Assembly (NCBI GenBank): GCA_964035545.1
Contig: CAXIUT010000057.1
Location: 1-64,000 of the forward strand
From: Bugula neritina
Taxonomy: Eukaryota; Bryozoa; Gymnolaemata; Cheilostomatida; Bugulidae
Reading direction: 5' to 3'
Length of the DNA: 64,000 nt
The position numbers and the translations under genes are program-made. Positions 36,346 to 50,284 of this stretch are shown piece after piece. Positions within the stretch are counted from its first letter, which is position 1. Every line of letters starts with the position of its first letter. Under the pieces are notes generated by a model, which did not search any database, was not told the origin of the DNA, and saw only the letters and a list, made by a program, of their open reading frames with translations.

Positions 36346-38392
36346 TCAACGACTAACTTGTCTTTTTCTCCTGCTCATAAAACTTTTCATATTCTACAAC
36401 TAAGCATCTTTTCCCTTCCATGAAGAATAATTAGTTCTACTAAACCCTTCATGCAACTTATATTCATTTTTATGTGAACAAACTCCTCTAACATGCATTG
36501 TTTCTTCTTAATTCTAACTATTTTTAGATATTCCTCTCAACTTGAGTTTCATCTTATTTCTTTCTATGACAGCCTTTGCTGATAACTCAATAAATTGTTC
36601 TCTTTATGTACCTATCTGAGCCTACTGACAAAGATCGTAATACTATTGTTTTTGACGAGAAACAGCCATAGTATGTTTCTTTCTTATTTTCTATTTTAAC
36701 TTTAACATTCTCTGAAAATTACTATTATACTTATATTCAGGCGTAGAAGTGATAGGTTGCTTATTCTTTTTACTATTCTTATTGCTAAGATAAGAAAACT
36801 GAGGAATTCTTTTCAATTGCTCAGACTGGAACTCTTATATCACCAAACCTTTACTACCAAATTATTCGTCTTACTTTCTCTTGAATCCCATCTGCTTAAA
36901 CTCTTGACCTTTCTCCAGCTAATTCAATTTTTATCGATAAATATCTCTACTATTGATAGTTTTTTGTTCAGGATTGAGATTAATTCCCTCTTTACTATAC
37001 TTCCTATATATTAATTATATTTTTTATTCCATTGATTTTTTTCTCCTTTTATGATTAGTTTCAGCTAATGGTTCACTTTATTTTTGTCTATTTTGAGTTT
37101 TGAAATTTTGATTTTGTTCTTCAGCCCAAGGCTAAATCAAGTTTTAGTGTTCTTGTCTTCTTTTACTCGGTTGAGAAAGTTGAGTCGAGAAGGCTCTTTG
37201 TTCATTCTGTGAAGCTAACTCCTCAAATATCATTGAAGCTTGATAATTATTTTATTGTTATAGTAATTCTGTATATAATCATTCTATTGACCTGAAGCAA
37301 ATCACATCTCTTAAATACCAGGCCTTCAATTGTTCATTATAGTAGCTCAAAACTTCCTTTATCTTCCCTGACTCCTCAACTGATGGCTTGTATTGATTAT
37401 CTTTCATCATTTTGTTAACTGTATTTTCATCAAAAAATTCTTGAAGATCAAGAACGAGTAGTTCTCTTAGTTTCGAAGAGGGATAGTTGAGACATTCTTT
37501 CGCTATTTTTTTTGGAGATCGATTGGCAAGGTTAGTTTAACTTTTAGCACTAGATGGTCTATCTCTTTATCTACTTCTACTGATTTCTAAAATTATTTAT
37601 TTGTTTACTTCTGGCATGAGCATATTTTCTCACAAGATCAAAAAGCTAATCCCACCCTATTCTATCATTCTAGTTAGCAACTAACATCCTAGTGACCAAT
37701 GTTTTGCTCCAATCTGTCAAATAACTAGGGATTTGCAAAGGTTTATTGTAGATATTATAGTATAATTAATGCTAGTTATTGGCAGTCCATGGTAACTTTC
37801 CAACTAACAACTCATAGAAGATCATACCTGCCGACCAGATGTCACATTTAGTAGTATAAGCACTCTTTTTGAGTATCTGAGGTGCCATGTAGAGAGGCGT
37901 CCCTGCTACTGTTTTAAGCAAAGAAGAGTCATATTATTGAACATATCGAGCCAATCCAAAATCTGCAAGTTTGAATTAATTTCTATTATTAACAAGGATA
38001 TTAGCAGGTTTGATATCTCTATGGATAACGCCTTTCCCCACCAAATAACTCAAGCCAGATATCACCTGCTTAATTATCTCTATTGCCCTGTATTAGTCCA
38101 ACTTGTATTTTTTCAGATATTGACTCAAATCCATCTCACAGTACTACATCACCATGAAAAGAGAGTTGTTTTATTCAAGAATATCGTAGAGTTTTACGAT
38201 ATTAGGATGTTATAGCTGTCTCAAGATAGAAGTCTAGTTTTTGATAGAATTCAATGCATGTTGTTGAAAGTTGATAGTCATTTCTTTAATAGCATAAGGA
38301 GGAGAGTAAAACACTTTACCGAATGATCCTTGTCCCAGCACTGATTGAAGAACATACTATTTCTTGCCTGATTTACCTCCAATAGTTCTCAT
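36346..38392 (-). CDS. ULK/Atg1-like Ser/Thr kinase
   Basis: Kinase domain at the N-terminus: YVLQSVLGQGSFGKVFYSPP, YAIKEM, HPNIVKLYDIL, catalytic loop VIHRDIKPANILV, LADFGLARYVQ, and TPLYMAPQILKKSAYTTKCD (the MAPQIL variant is typical of the Atg1/ULK family). It is followed by DIWSAGMIFYELLVGKLPW. The remaining 350 residues are low-complexity then helical, ending KSFMSRRKRQVSR, consistent with the spacer and early autophagy targeting region of ULK kinases. Total length modulo 3 requires about 40 nt of intron in the C-terminal part, not precisely located. The stop converges with the preceding gene at 225 bp. Confidence 0.82.
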
Positions 38393-38491
38393 TAGCAATA
38401 ATTAATATACTATTGCTAATTTACTTTTTAATATATAGTATAAAGCATGATGAAAAAGAGGATAATATTTTATAAATAAGATGAATAAAAA

Positions 38492-39424
38492 TCATGATGA
38501 TTCTTTTAATTCTTCAAAGAAAACTTCCCAAGGAAGTTCTCTTGATTTTTATTTCATATGAGGGATAGATTTAGCATAATATTTTAACAAAATAAACAAA
38601 CTATCTTTTTTTTTAGCTATCAAATAAACCAACAACTTCAATTTTATATTATTACCTTGTTTAAGCAGCATTTTTAAAAAGATAGCATATTGCGATAAAG
38701 GTACAACTATTGAGCCAGCAGATTAGTAGTAATCTGATATAAAATTTTATAGACCTAAATTTTTACTTCTACAAGATTGCACCAAATGATGGTAGTTGAC
38801 TTAATGTTTGATGAGGTTGAGTTATAGATTTTCCAGGAAACGTTTTTTATTTTTAAGTGATTGCTAAAGATCACTAAATAAAAAATAGGTTAGATGCTAT
38901 AATTTAGCATGATAGCCTATCGATGCTAGTGCGATGAATTAATTAAAGGACAGATCTCTACCTAAATTAGTCAATATATTGGCTAATTGGGCATGATACA
39001 GTTCAGGATACCATGCAGGCAAATACCTAAAATATTTTCTATACAATTCAAGTCGAGACCTTTTAGTATACAAAGCGTCAACTCTTTAGTACTAGTTTCT
39101 CATTTATTTTTAGTTTAGACCTTTAAGAAGATGTTTGATGTACTGGCATGGATCTAAATTATGCTAACATCCGCAATAGTCATCACTCGTCAACTGATTT
39201 ATCTTAGTTGTCTACTAGGTATATGATAAAGGCCTTTTTATCACCTACTTAAAGGTCGATGAATAGTACATGTTCTGTTAAAATATTGGCTTTCTTTGAG
39301 ATTGTCGCATCGATTGGCGAAATGATGATTATGATCTCTTAGGAACATTCTTAGATTCGTTCTTAGATAAAACGCTATTAAAACCAAATATCTTAGATGC
39401 TGAAATAGAAGTGTTTCTCTACAT
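38492..39424 (-). CDS. Hypothetical helical protein
   Basis: Intronless 310-residue frame starting MERNTSISASKIFGFNSVLS. The central part contains DYCGCEHNLDPCQYIKHLLK, ELYRKYFRYLPAWYPELYHA and FNEFIALASIGYHAKLEHLT, suggesting helical repeats, with a small Cys/His cluster (CGCEHNLDPC) that could bind zinc. It ends ELKESS before TGA 38492-38494. No family is recognised. It lies 99 bp downstream of the ULK-like kinase start. Confidence 0.6.
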
Positions 39425-39479
39425 TATTTATAATTTTATATTTATTTTATTTCTATCAATAGTATTAAAACAGTACTAA

Positions 39480-39660
39480 CAGAGTCACTCAATCAGTTGT
39501 ATTTAATATAACTCAATCACTATTACATATTAACTAAATCACTATAACATAGTACTAAGACAACCACTATAACATAGTATAACTAAATAACTATAATAAA
39601 GCATTAAATAAATAAGTATAATATAGTATAACTAAATAGCTATAATATAGTACTAGACAA
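39480..39660. repeat. Degenerate AT-rich tandem repeat
   Basis: Imperfect repeats built from 'TATAACATAGTA' and 'TATAACTAAATAACTATAA' blocks, repeated about six to eight times with substitutions. It fills the intergenic space between two genes and has no coding potential on either strand. It may be a spacer microsatellite. Confidence 0.65.
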
Positions 39661-39726
39661 TCAGTGTGGCATCGTTAGGGGCATGTTATTGGACATGGAT
39701 GTTTTATTGAAGATATCTTAAAAAAA

Positions 39727-40176
39727 ATGACTCAAGAGAGTGACTTTTTTTCTATCGCCAATACAAAGAATACGATATTAGGTTTGATCTAAATAAGATA
39801 TGAATTACTTCTATTGAAGCGAGATGGTAGTTTGGGAAGACAAATGACTATAATATCCATCAAAGAACATTATTTAATGGCCTGAGTATCTTGAAATCTT
39901 TAATCAAGAAAATTATAAAAACATAACCTACCCGATGGAGTTGAAAAGATCAATTTGGTTGGATATAAAAATACATAACTTACTGACTATTTCTACCATT
40001 TCCACTGTAACTATTGCTGCCAGTTATACACCCGCAATCCTTACTATCCATAGCATACTATAAATATTTAATTGACTTTTATTTTCTAGTAAGTAAAATT
40101 CATCTACAAGGACATTATTATCTATTTTCCTCTTTTCAGTTATGATTTATTGAGTTAGAATAGTTGTTAGTGCTGA
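39727..40176 (+). CDS. Hypothetical Cys/His-containing protein (tentative)
   Basis: Protein-like segments on the plus strand: MTQESDFFSIANTKNTILGL and following residues from 39727, PEYLEIFNQENYKNITYPME near 39881, and DYFYHFHCNYCCQLYTRNPY near 39990, the last resembling a small zinc-binding patch. The segments sit in different frames, so two or three short introns are needed and could not be pinned down. First and last segments are in the same phase, consistent with about 60 nt of intron in total. It ends at TGA 40174-40176, 50 bp from the convergent BEACH gene. Confidence 0.4.
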
Positions 40177-40225
40177 GTATCTGTTCTTTTTTTACTAGTT
40201 ATTTTCATATCTGATAGACTCTACT

Positions 40226-43200
40226 TCAGCAGTTCAAAAGACGCAGAAGACTAGATAGATATTTATGAATATTACTTCTTATTGTTTGAGTTTTAAATTA
40301 TAGATAAAATTTGTTGTTATCTGTGAAGATGTTGATAAGATTCCATCCTGGTTGGAGATAAGCCTAATCATAGGACAGTTGAGAAGAAGTAGTATGAGAT
40401 AGATCTTTCTTATGACTTGATTTATGAGGTTTATTCTCTGTTATTATCTTTTTAGGTCGATGCTCTTTACTAAATAATCTAGATGGACATTGACCGAAAT
40501 ACGTGATCTGGTCTATTGTCGCCTTCATCTCTAAAGGATTCTTCATCAATTATTTCCATTTCTATTGCACCTTCTACTCATAAGTTATATCCAAAAACAC
40601 ATTATTTCTCTATTAACTGCATTGATGTTTACCAAAGATAAGATCTATCCATAGATGTAGATTTTAACTAACCCAGTCAGACTATAGTCCAGCTCTTAGA
40701 GTTAAAACAAATTATTCTGCTGAAGAAGCCCAAGGAGGTAATTACACATTATTAACTTATTATCCACACATTTTTTGACCAAACTAAATATTACCAACAT
40801 TTTTCAATAAAGCAGGCATGTAATAAAACTATGGTATTAGTTCCTTTATATCAGAAGTAGAAGAATCACTCATCAAAGTATCCCACACCTGATAAATAGA
40901 ACTAAATAATCTATCAGCCAGGTCAAATCCTTTCTGCATATCTCTGTCTATATTAATAAATATGATACGTAGAGTACTAAAAGGTTAAAGTCTCACAAGA
41001 TAGTACAAGATAAACAGAGAGGTCGAATAGTGAGAGCCATAAAAATGGCTGCCATTGTTGCTTCTATAAAGCTACTTGAACCTCTTTAACTTCTCAGGAT
41101 TAAGTGCTCCCATAGGTTTAGACAAATCTCGATATACATGATAATCAGTCAAATCCAATTTATCAGATTGGTAATCTTTAAGTATCCAAGGAAATATGTA
41201 GTACTGGTTCACATCGTTATGTGTCCTTCCGCTATATTTGTTAAGAATCATCAAATAGTCAAAATTAGATAGCTTACCTTACACCCATCTATCAGTATAA
41301 TTTGATTGAGTAAATTATTTAACAGGATCATTGATTATTTTAATGCCCTTATATATTTTTTGCAATGAACTCAAAAAAATAGACAAGTGCTTTTTAGTGT
41401 AAAAAGTAATGAATCTAGATATCCCATTAATCATGAATATTTATACAGAATTTTTCATTTGGCTAAATTTTCTTTACAATATCTACTCTATCTAATCCAA
41501 AAGAATAGTAAATTAAGTTAGTTGCTTTTAATTAAATTCTATTCCTGAGTACCATAAATAAACTTTTTATTTTATTCATAACATGGGTCTCTAGTTTTGA
41601 GGTTTTAACTTCATCTATCGCTAAGATAGCTCCCATTAACAAAAGTATACGCCTTATCTAGTTATCATCTAGCAATGTTTCTTGCCTGATTTTATCTGCT
41701 CCACTGATTAAATGTACTCATCTTCAAATGTTTATATATTTATCTCTTGCTCTTTCATTTACAACTCTTGCTATTAAAAAGCAAATGAATTTTCTTAGAA
41801 TAGCTAGTCGTATTTTATTGTGTTTAAACTTTACATATGTCTCATCTTTTTAAGAGAATAATCTTTGCAACTCACCTGCTGGGTTATCGGACATGTCATG
41901 TTAGAAAAACAATAATCCAATATCTTCAAAACTGTTCGAGTAGGACTAGTATAAGGATAAACCCTCTTGATCTTTCTAACTGAACTCTAAATAACAGTCA
42001 TATCAAGCTTATTAGTAAATAACTTCAGTGTTTTATAATGTTTTTAAGATAATGTTTTAAATTACATATCTTACATAGTTGAAGCAACTAAATCATGTTG
42101 TTTTGATCTATGAAGTATATAATGAATATGTAATAGTTATGCTAGTCTTATTTCTTTAGCTTTTCTGTTGAATTGACTGGCTAAGTTTATATCTTTGCCA
42201 TACTTGCTCCATTATTTAGGATTTTTACTTAGTATCTATATCATTTATGCTCTTTTTTTACTATCGAATTAAACATCTAGTGTCTTTCTTCTCTTTCTTG
42301 TAGTAGAATCAGGGATGTAGGATTGAAAATTACCAACAGAAGGAGGGGTAAAAGGATCATAAGTAAACCTCTAATTCTGTATGTTTTTGTCAGGACTCAA
42401 AAATAAATGATTACTCTCCAATTTAGATTAATATTTATGAGGAGAAGGAGTTTTTATGATATGATTGCCCTCTCTTATCATATCTTCATAATTGAATTTA
42501 TCGTAAATAGAAAATTTATTGAAATTCGATATATCCTTACCTATCCTAGGATTCTGAATCTCATTTATTACCAACATAGAATAAGAATGCAAGATCTACT
42601 AGTTTAACTCTTAGGCATACTTTTGAAGAAAATCACATAATCTCATTAAAAAAAATTATAAAAGACTTGAAGTCACGTCGTTCTATTTATCTATTTATTC
42701 TTTTTGATATATCTACTCATTTTATTTATAATATTCTCTGTGTTACTAGTATACTTAAGATAATTAGATTTATAATGAATTTTTTTATTGAGAATTATTT
42801 GGAAGTGAACCTCTAGGATCATTAACCGACTTCTTTATCAAACTTTTCTTATTATTTTTATTTATAAGTAAAAGCAATTAAATAAACTTAGTAAAATCCA
42901 TATTCATTCTGACTTCAATAAGATCCAATACAATTAGCATCAATTTAAAGTATATTCCACCTTTTAGTTATAAAAAATTCAACTTTTACATCTTTTTAAA
43001 ACGATTTATCAATTTATCAACAGAGGATGGTTCTTTTTCAGCCAATAACCTTGGAAATGTATAATCAAAGGTTTTCTAATAGATATATTAAACTAGCTAT
43101 TAATTCCCATAGAAAATAACTAAACATAATCGATTATATTGAAAATAATAGTTTCTTTTTGATCTTATAGAAAAGTGTTACTAAAACGTACAACAACCAA

Positions 43201-46200
43201 AAGTTAATAAATATATTGAAGCACAACAACATGATTACATAAGGCTATTTCTTTTATATTTTTGACTTGTAAAGGATAAAGAGTCATCTATAAACTTTTA
43301 TCAGCATATTTTAGATATTTATTCATAAACATCATGAACTTCTTTTTAGAACTTTTGCTTATTATTCTAAAAGAAAGCTAAAATATTTTATTCAAATCTT
43401 ACTTAAATTAATTTAACTATTTGTTTTATATACTTTTTATTCCCAGTAAAAATTATATATATTCCTAAGTACATATTGTGTTTTGGGTTGATATACCAAT
43501 AGAATCATGATATTCCATCTATTTCTATCTCATTTCAAGAAAAGACAACAATATTATAACAGCATCTTGTAATGTTTAGTATTGTGTATCTTACCAAAGT
43601 TTTATCAGTAAGTATAGTTAAACATGAAGGAAATTTTATTTTTTTTAATCATATTTTCCTGACTTTCTAGCAGTACTCAACTTCTTCTTCAGCATTTTAG
43701 GAACAGAATCCATCTGTAATTCAATAATAAGCAGACTAATGAGTTATGAAAACTATTATTTTTTCATTTTTTTAACCAGCCTTCTTATCTGAGCTGTTTC
43801 AAAAGGATTTGCCTTACTGTACATAATATAGTGAATCAATGATATTTTTGATTTAACAGAACAAAATTAAAAAATAATCTATAAGACATTAGTTTCCAGT
43901 ATCAGATACTTACATAGCATTTTATTTCTAAGATTGTCTAAATTGTCACTACTTATGCATTCAATCAAATCTTACAACAATATTGTCAATCTGCTACTCA
44001 ATATATCACTATATTTGGCTTTGCATACATAATGTTAGAATTTAAGAGTCAAAAAGGTGTTATCTTGATGTTTCAGTATGATATTATTTATCAAATCTGC
44101 CATTCCTTACTCCTAGTTTTCAGATAATAGACATATCTGTTAAAACATCTAGATGTTCTGATTCTAACATAGTATAAAATCCTCAAGCTTCAAGTATTCA
44201 GATAGATTAATTGTTAGCATTTTACGAGTTTATTAAGAAAATAAGAACCAAAATTCAACTGGAAGCAATGCAGATACAAATAAATAATACATATATTGAG
44301 AATAAGCATTTTTTTACATCAATTATAACTATATTTATAGATTTTATGATGTTTTTAGATATTTAAATCCTTTTTGGAGAAGAGAAAGAAAAGCTCTTAG
44401 TAGTATGATTTAGTTAGGTATTTTTTTAAAATAACCCTTCATTGTATGTAATTTAAATAATCTAAAAGATAGTCTTATGAATATTTTATATCCATCTAAA
44501 GGATTAAACTGTTTAAAGTTTTTAAGCATCTAACCCCATATACAAAACATCCTCTAAAAATCAAATTTTTAAAGAAAAGATATCTTCTTAATTTTAGGTA
44601 AATATTTGATCTTTACTTCCATATTTTTAAGAGGAATTACATGACTAATCAACCCCTTTATCACCTCACTACTAGCACTATTCATTATTATAGTATTTTA
44701 AAGATAGGCCTGAGAATAACATTTAAATTAGACAGAAGTAAGCAAACCATCTTAGATGAAGTCAATGGATTGTCCATTAATAGAGAGAACCATATGAAAT
44801 TTATTTTTATGAGTAGATTATAGAGTAAGTATAAGTTAGATAGTTTATGGATTTTTTTTAAGATCTTTCAATGAAATCTCTTTAAGCACTTCTTTTAACT
44901 AAGTATCACTTTTTTTAGAATATATATAACATCTCTAATTTTTAACCTCAATTATATACACTTTTGATATTGTTACTATAAATATATCAAAATATATCTA
45001 CATATTGGTATTTCTTATAAGATTAGTCTTGAATTTCAAACTTTTCTCATTATTTTTAAATACTTATTAATATTTCCATTAAATACTTATTTTATTATTA
45101 TGAGTCTATGTATATTCTGATGGCTATGCTGTAGTATCCAAAAAAGAAAGAATCAGATTAGCTAGTCCATAGATTCTATCTTTACTATTTTTATCTTTTT
45201 TTTAATAAACAAAAGGAAATATCTTCTTAATCTCTCTAAAACAAAATATATAACATATATTATTGCATTCTGATCTATTCATAAAATTACTCCATTTCTT
45301 CATAATTAGACTAGAATTCTTTTGAAACTAGCCATCTTGAATGATAATCGATAACTCATGAAGCAAATTAAATGCTTATAAACTATAAGTTGATATTTAG
45401 AAATATTTTGATTCTTCAAGAAGTGTTGTCAAAAATTATATATCATATAATCTATCTTTAGTAAATATAGAATAAGTCCTCTCAAACTATATTATTGCCT
45501 GAAGGTATATTAGCACTGATGATTTGTTTTTCAGCAATCTCACCAAATACTATAGCAAAAATATTATTTAATGCAGCTATGTGTCGCCATTTATTTTGAT
45601 AAAACCTAAAGAAAAGTATTCATATGACTATACCTACAATTTAAGTCCAAAAATAGCCTGGCATACTATCATATACTTGAAAAGAGTCAAACTGAATACC
45701 TGACTACGATTGGCCACCTTCAAAATGATAGAATAATACTAAAGAGCACTATTATAACCTGCTAAATCAATTTTTATAATTGAAGAAGTGAGATTTATCA
45801 ATTTTGGATTAATATCGATAGTTTTAGCACTTATTGCCTTAACTATCATTTTCATATACATTTAATAGATCTATTGGCATGTTTATGCACTTTATAACCA
45901 ATCTTATTTGACAAAAGGATGAGCTTGGATAAATTATTTTGATTGTTTTAGTCCTGTATCTATTCTTTGTTGTAATATTATTTATAACATGATCAAGTGA
46001 TCTTTCTTTCTTTATTTAAATATCTTTTTATGAAGTTTTTGCAAAGCTGAACTCTTTAAATTTGATGCCTATTTAGTGAGAAACATTTAAAATTGAGGTA
46101 AATTCATCTAATTTTACAAATATATCTATACTATGAAGTTGATAGTATCTGGTGCTAGTTTTTTATTATTTTTAGTATAAGAATAAAAATATATCTCAAC

Positions 46201-47487
46201 AAACCTCTATTTCCTTTTATTATCTCCATACTAAGCTAGCTGTAAATTATAAAACTGAGTTTAAGGTTGATTAAGTTAAGGATCAGAAACAAGCAACTAC
46301 CCATATATCTTATCAATAAAGTCATTTATTTTTTTATCTTGATTTTATATCAAAATCTGATAAATCTAATTTTTCAACTTAGGAAACAACCTTTACCCCA
46401 CCATTAATAGAAGAACCTTGAAATGAGTAATCAAAACTTAACTTCTAACATGTAGACTCAATAGATTTCTAACCATTCTTACCAAAGTACTCAGATATTG
46501 AGGATCTATTTTGATATAAAGGCCAATACTATAAAAAAACATTTTTTAATTTTAATGATCTATTTTTTGAATTATATCGTCATCAGAAGGAGCCAATCCT
46601 TGATGCAATTCTAAACAAAATTAATAGAATCTAATAGGTTTTTGAGATTGACCATTAAATATCAGTAGATGTGAAGTAAATTGGATAAATTATCTTACCA
46701 TATTGAATTAATTTGGTTTTTATGCCTGTTCTATAATAATAGTTGATATTTTTAAAGCTCTTTATACAAAATATTCATCCTAAAAATCTTATTCTACGTA
46801 TTCTTTTATATATTTAATCGATGAGTATCCCATAAGACTTTCAAAAAGATTTGTTTTTCTTATAAACTTTCCCTTCATCTTCTTGTTCTGTTGTCTCTCG
46901 TTTATTTTAACAAAAACAGATAAAAGAAGATCAATTATAGGCACTACTTTTATTTTTAGTCTTAGCATAGTAATTTAATTAGATTTAACGTATTCTTGTA
47001 GATATCGATTGATGGCGAGGCAAAAGACTTAAGCATAGAAATCTTCTTAGCTGAAAAGATCAATAAGATCTATTTAGAAGGTGGTGATAAAGCTTTAGAG
47101 ATAGAAGAAACTAAAATTTCTAATATTAATTTAATCTATTTGTTTTCCCATGTATAGTATCACAACCGGTAATTAATTCTTCTTATACTGAGGAACATCT
47201 TTAGTCACGAATGGATTTATCAAATTAATAGCTTTCTTAATAGATGTGAAAGTACTGTTTAACTGGTTAATTTTTGACGGATAGTAGATAGGAGAGGTGG
47301 AGGGTATTTGAAATCTGTTTATCTGAAATATTTATAGAATTTAGGTTCTTGGGTTGGCTTTATCAGCATTGATTAATAATATACTATGAAATATCAAAAC
47401 TCTAATTACATCAATTCTCTATTATTTAATTACATCCTAAATTATAAACTTATCCATCTCAATCATACTTACATTGTTTAATCTCAT
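40226..47487 (-). CDS. BEACH-domain protein (LYST/neurobeachin/Lvs-like)
   Basis: Very large protein (7.3 kb of gene) of the family controlling lysosome-related organelles and membrane traffic. The BEACH domain near the C-terminus is unmistakable: [87 protein letters not shown] (the E of IPEF is TAG), [32 protein letters not shown] and [20 protein letters not shown]. The long N-terminal part is helical with low conservation and carries many short introns that I did not place individually. The C-terminus stops about 80 residues after the BEACH domain, so the WD40 propeller usual in this family is absent. The start is the first ATG of the N-terminal coding segment. Confidence 0.8.
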
Positions 47488-47754
47488 TATCTTAAAAATA
47501 TTTTTTCAATATAATCATTGATATCTTAATTAATGACAATATTAATATTATCATTTTAATATTTAAACTATTGAATATTGTTGAAATAGGCTGATAAAAG
47601 ATCGAAATCAAATCAAAAATCAATTTTGGTTTTATTTTATTCAGGGATAAATATAACAAAAAAAATCAGGAAATAACTTATTTATCCACTTTTTATAATT
47701 TATTTTTCTACATTTTCTATCGATTTAATATAATATCTGATTGACTATCATTCA

Positions 47755-50229
47755 TCACTATTCTTTAGGGGAATAGAGTTCTCCATTGAAGTTAATTTTT
47801 TTTTCTGAGTCATTTTCTTCAATATCTAAGCTGTCTGCATCTCCCCATAAGTATAATCCAAATCTGTCTTATAAACTGTCTTCAGCAACAGATGAATCTT
47901 TTCCAATGATTTTGGCCCATTAGTATTCAAAATACTCAAAATAAGTCCCCTCAATAATATGCTTCAAATGACTCTCCATAGAAGTACTTTCCTTCAACAA
48001 TGAATTTTAAACATCATCGTCAATATCGTCTTTGACTATGTTTTCATAAATACGAACAGGTTTGTAATAGATAAGTTCCCCATCTTAAAGAGAAGAAGCC
48101 ATTTTTCTTAAACTTAGCCCATGCTTAGTTATTCTAGTCTCTTTCACTACTCCCTTATGAACCCAAAATGACATCTTCTGCTTCACTATATTTTGAGATA
48201 TCTGCAACTAACTGCTCAGTTATTCAGAACTGACTCCATTTTTACTATCTTTTATCTTATCTTCATCAAAGTAAGTAATCATAATAGCCTGAATAGGTAA
48301 ACATTTAAAAGGAAAACTTCCATTATCGAAAGATAAAGTCAAATTCACATGACCCAAATTATAATGGAAATTTATCTTACGCATAGCCTTTATCTATGCA
48401 AAACGCTTAGAATACTCCTCGAATACCAACTTCATTTCAGCTGGTAAATTAAAAGAACTCGTGTTTTAATAATTAATTGGCCAATATCCCTTAGAAACAG
48501 AGAGACAGTTAAGTTAGTTTAATGATATTATAGATCTTGGATTATTTTGACTCTTCTTTGCATGAATAATAGTGTCATTCCTCTTTGAATCCTTTACATC
48601 TTTTACTATTATATTGCAAGTCTGTAAAGCTGATTACCCAAATCTCATCTTCAAAAGTTAAAGGTTCTTTAACTATTAGTCAATATCATAATCTTTTACA
48701 CTCATTAACTTTTATGCCATCATACTCTGATATTCCCCAATAAAAGCTTATTGAGAACCATATAGTCCTACAAGGACAGTTACTAGATCTATCTCTTGAT
48801 ATTTTACTCTTTTCTTGATTTTTTGCTACTGAACTGGTAAAATTTGCCATTCCTTAGCTTTATTCTCATCTTCCTCACTACTCATCTCCTCAATGTACTC
48901 TTTTGAAGGAATTTTAACCACTTCTCTAGTCAATTTAGAATAGTTTTAGATATCATCAGTAAGATGTGAAATAATGCACCTGAGAGTATCATTTCTTTTA
49001 AGGAGATAATTTTTGATAGGCAATGTTATTTTTTAAAAGATAATACCTTGAGGATCAAGTAACTGCAATACTTTAAGCATATTGATGTACTGATTTAAGA
49101 TAGTATGAGTGATCACTCCAGGAATAAGCAATCTACTTTCAACCTATTTCTTTAAATATTGTTCTACTTCTGCTAACTAAGTAAAATGAGTATTACTAAA
49201 GGAGCTTTATCAAGACATTTCTTCAACGAAAGGATAACACCTAAACTATCAGGAAAATCAAGGATAATATTCAATATATTTTGAGAACAATGTTTAGCTC
49301 CTAAAAAGTAGATATTATCATCAAGTTGATCAACATAATTTTTAATAAAGAAATTTTAAGTCACATTGTTTTTTAACTGTTTGATAAAATGTTTTTGAAA
49401 TGACCTTTAAAAACTTAAACATTTAGTCAGGAAGTCTCTTTTCTAGGAAAAAGAAGTACAATTTTAAATAAACAACTATGACTCCTTATTGAGATAATCA
49501 TAGAACATCTAGAAATAATCTTCGGCAAGTCCCAATACAAACAATCTAGAAAATATATTTTGAATTTTAACAACCTAAAAATTAAACTTATTTCCTTATT
49601 TGCATCTAGCAGTCATATACTCACTTACATTCTACTAAAACTATAAAATCTATGAAGAAAGGACATTCAAACTATTCCTAAAATAACAAAACCTAGATAA
49701 CTATACAACTTACTGTAATAGTTTGAATGCTTTAGTTTTGAGGTTATATCTATCCAAAAGAACATAGATCTTCTTCCTAAACATCTATAAATATCTATAT
49801 TCCTTTATCATAGGAAATGTACCTGGTCGAATATGGCAATATATTTCTCATGAACGCAATATAACTCATAAACCACCTCAATATACGAAGTCAACTACAT
49901 TTCCATGTAGTTTTTATTGCTACCCAATGTAGAAGCAATCTCATCCAACTGCTTCACCAGTCCATTCTCGATAACTTGCTACAATTCAGCTAAATAACCT
50001 AAAAGCTACTCTGATAGTATTCTATCATAGTCGGAATCAACTAAGGAGTCGTCTTGCATGTCTATTCCCATAACTATTTGCTTCTCAATATAAATTGAGA
50101 GAGATCTGGAATTTGACTAGTAAAAAGAACATTCATGCTCTGCTTGAATAACCTCCAATTTGAACTCTGCTGGTTTGATACCTGCTGGTAACTAGAAGGG
50201 TCGCTAAGAACCAATTCAAATATATTCAT
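47755..50229 (-). CDS. APC2: Anaphase-promoting complex subunit 2 (cullin domain)
   Basis: Cullin-type scaffold of the APC/C ubiquitin ligase that holds the APC11 RING subunit. The cullin homology region reads IDLVTVLVGLYGSQEAFIGE, EYQSMMAEKLMSVKDYDIDE, LKLLKMRFG and VKDVKDSKRND, followed by INYENTSSFNLPAEMKLVFE and a winged-helix region with LPIQAIMITYF and QKMSFWVHKGVVKE, the typical APC2 order. The tail is acidic. A 20-nt intron (GTTCTTAGCGACCCTTCTAG) follows the first six codons, and at least one more 20-nt intron (GTACATTTCCTATGATAAAG) is visible. It ends FNGELYSPKEE before TGA 47755-47757. Confidence 0.82.
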
Positions 50230-50284
50230 TTAAATTTTACTAACAAATCAAAATCAAATAAATATAAAATCAGATAAGTAAAGA

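Noticed and set aside
36757-37014. Plus-strand Leu-rich frame of 85 codons, and a similar one at 37937-38215
   Set aside because: Shadows of the ULK-like kinase gene on the minus strand; the second overlaps its conserved catalytic motifs.
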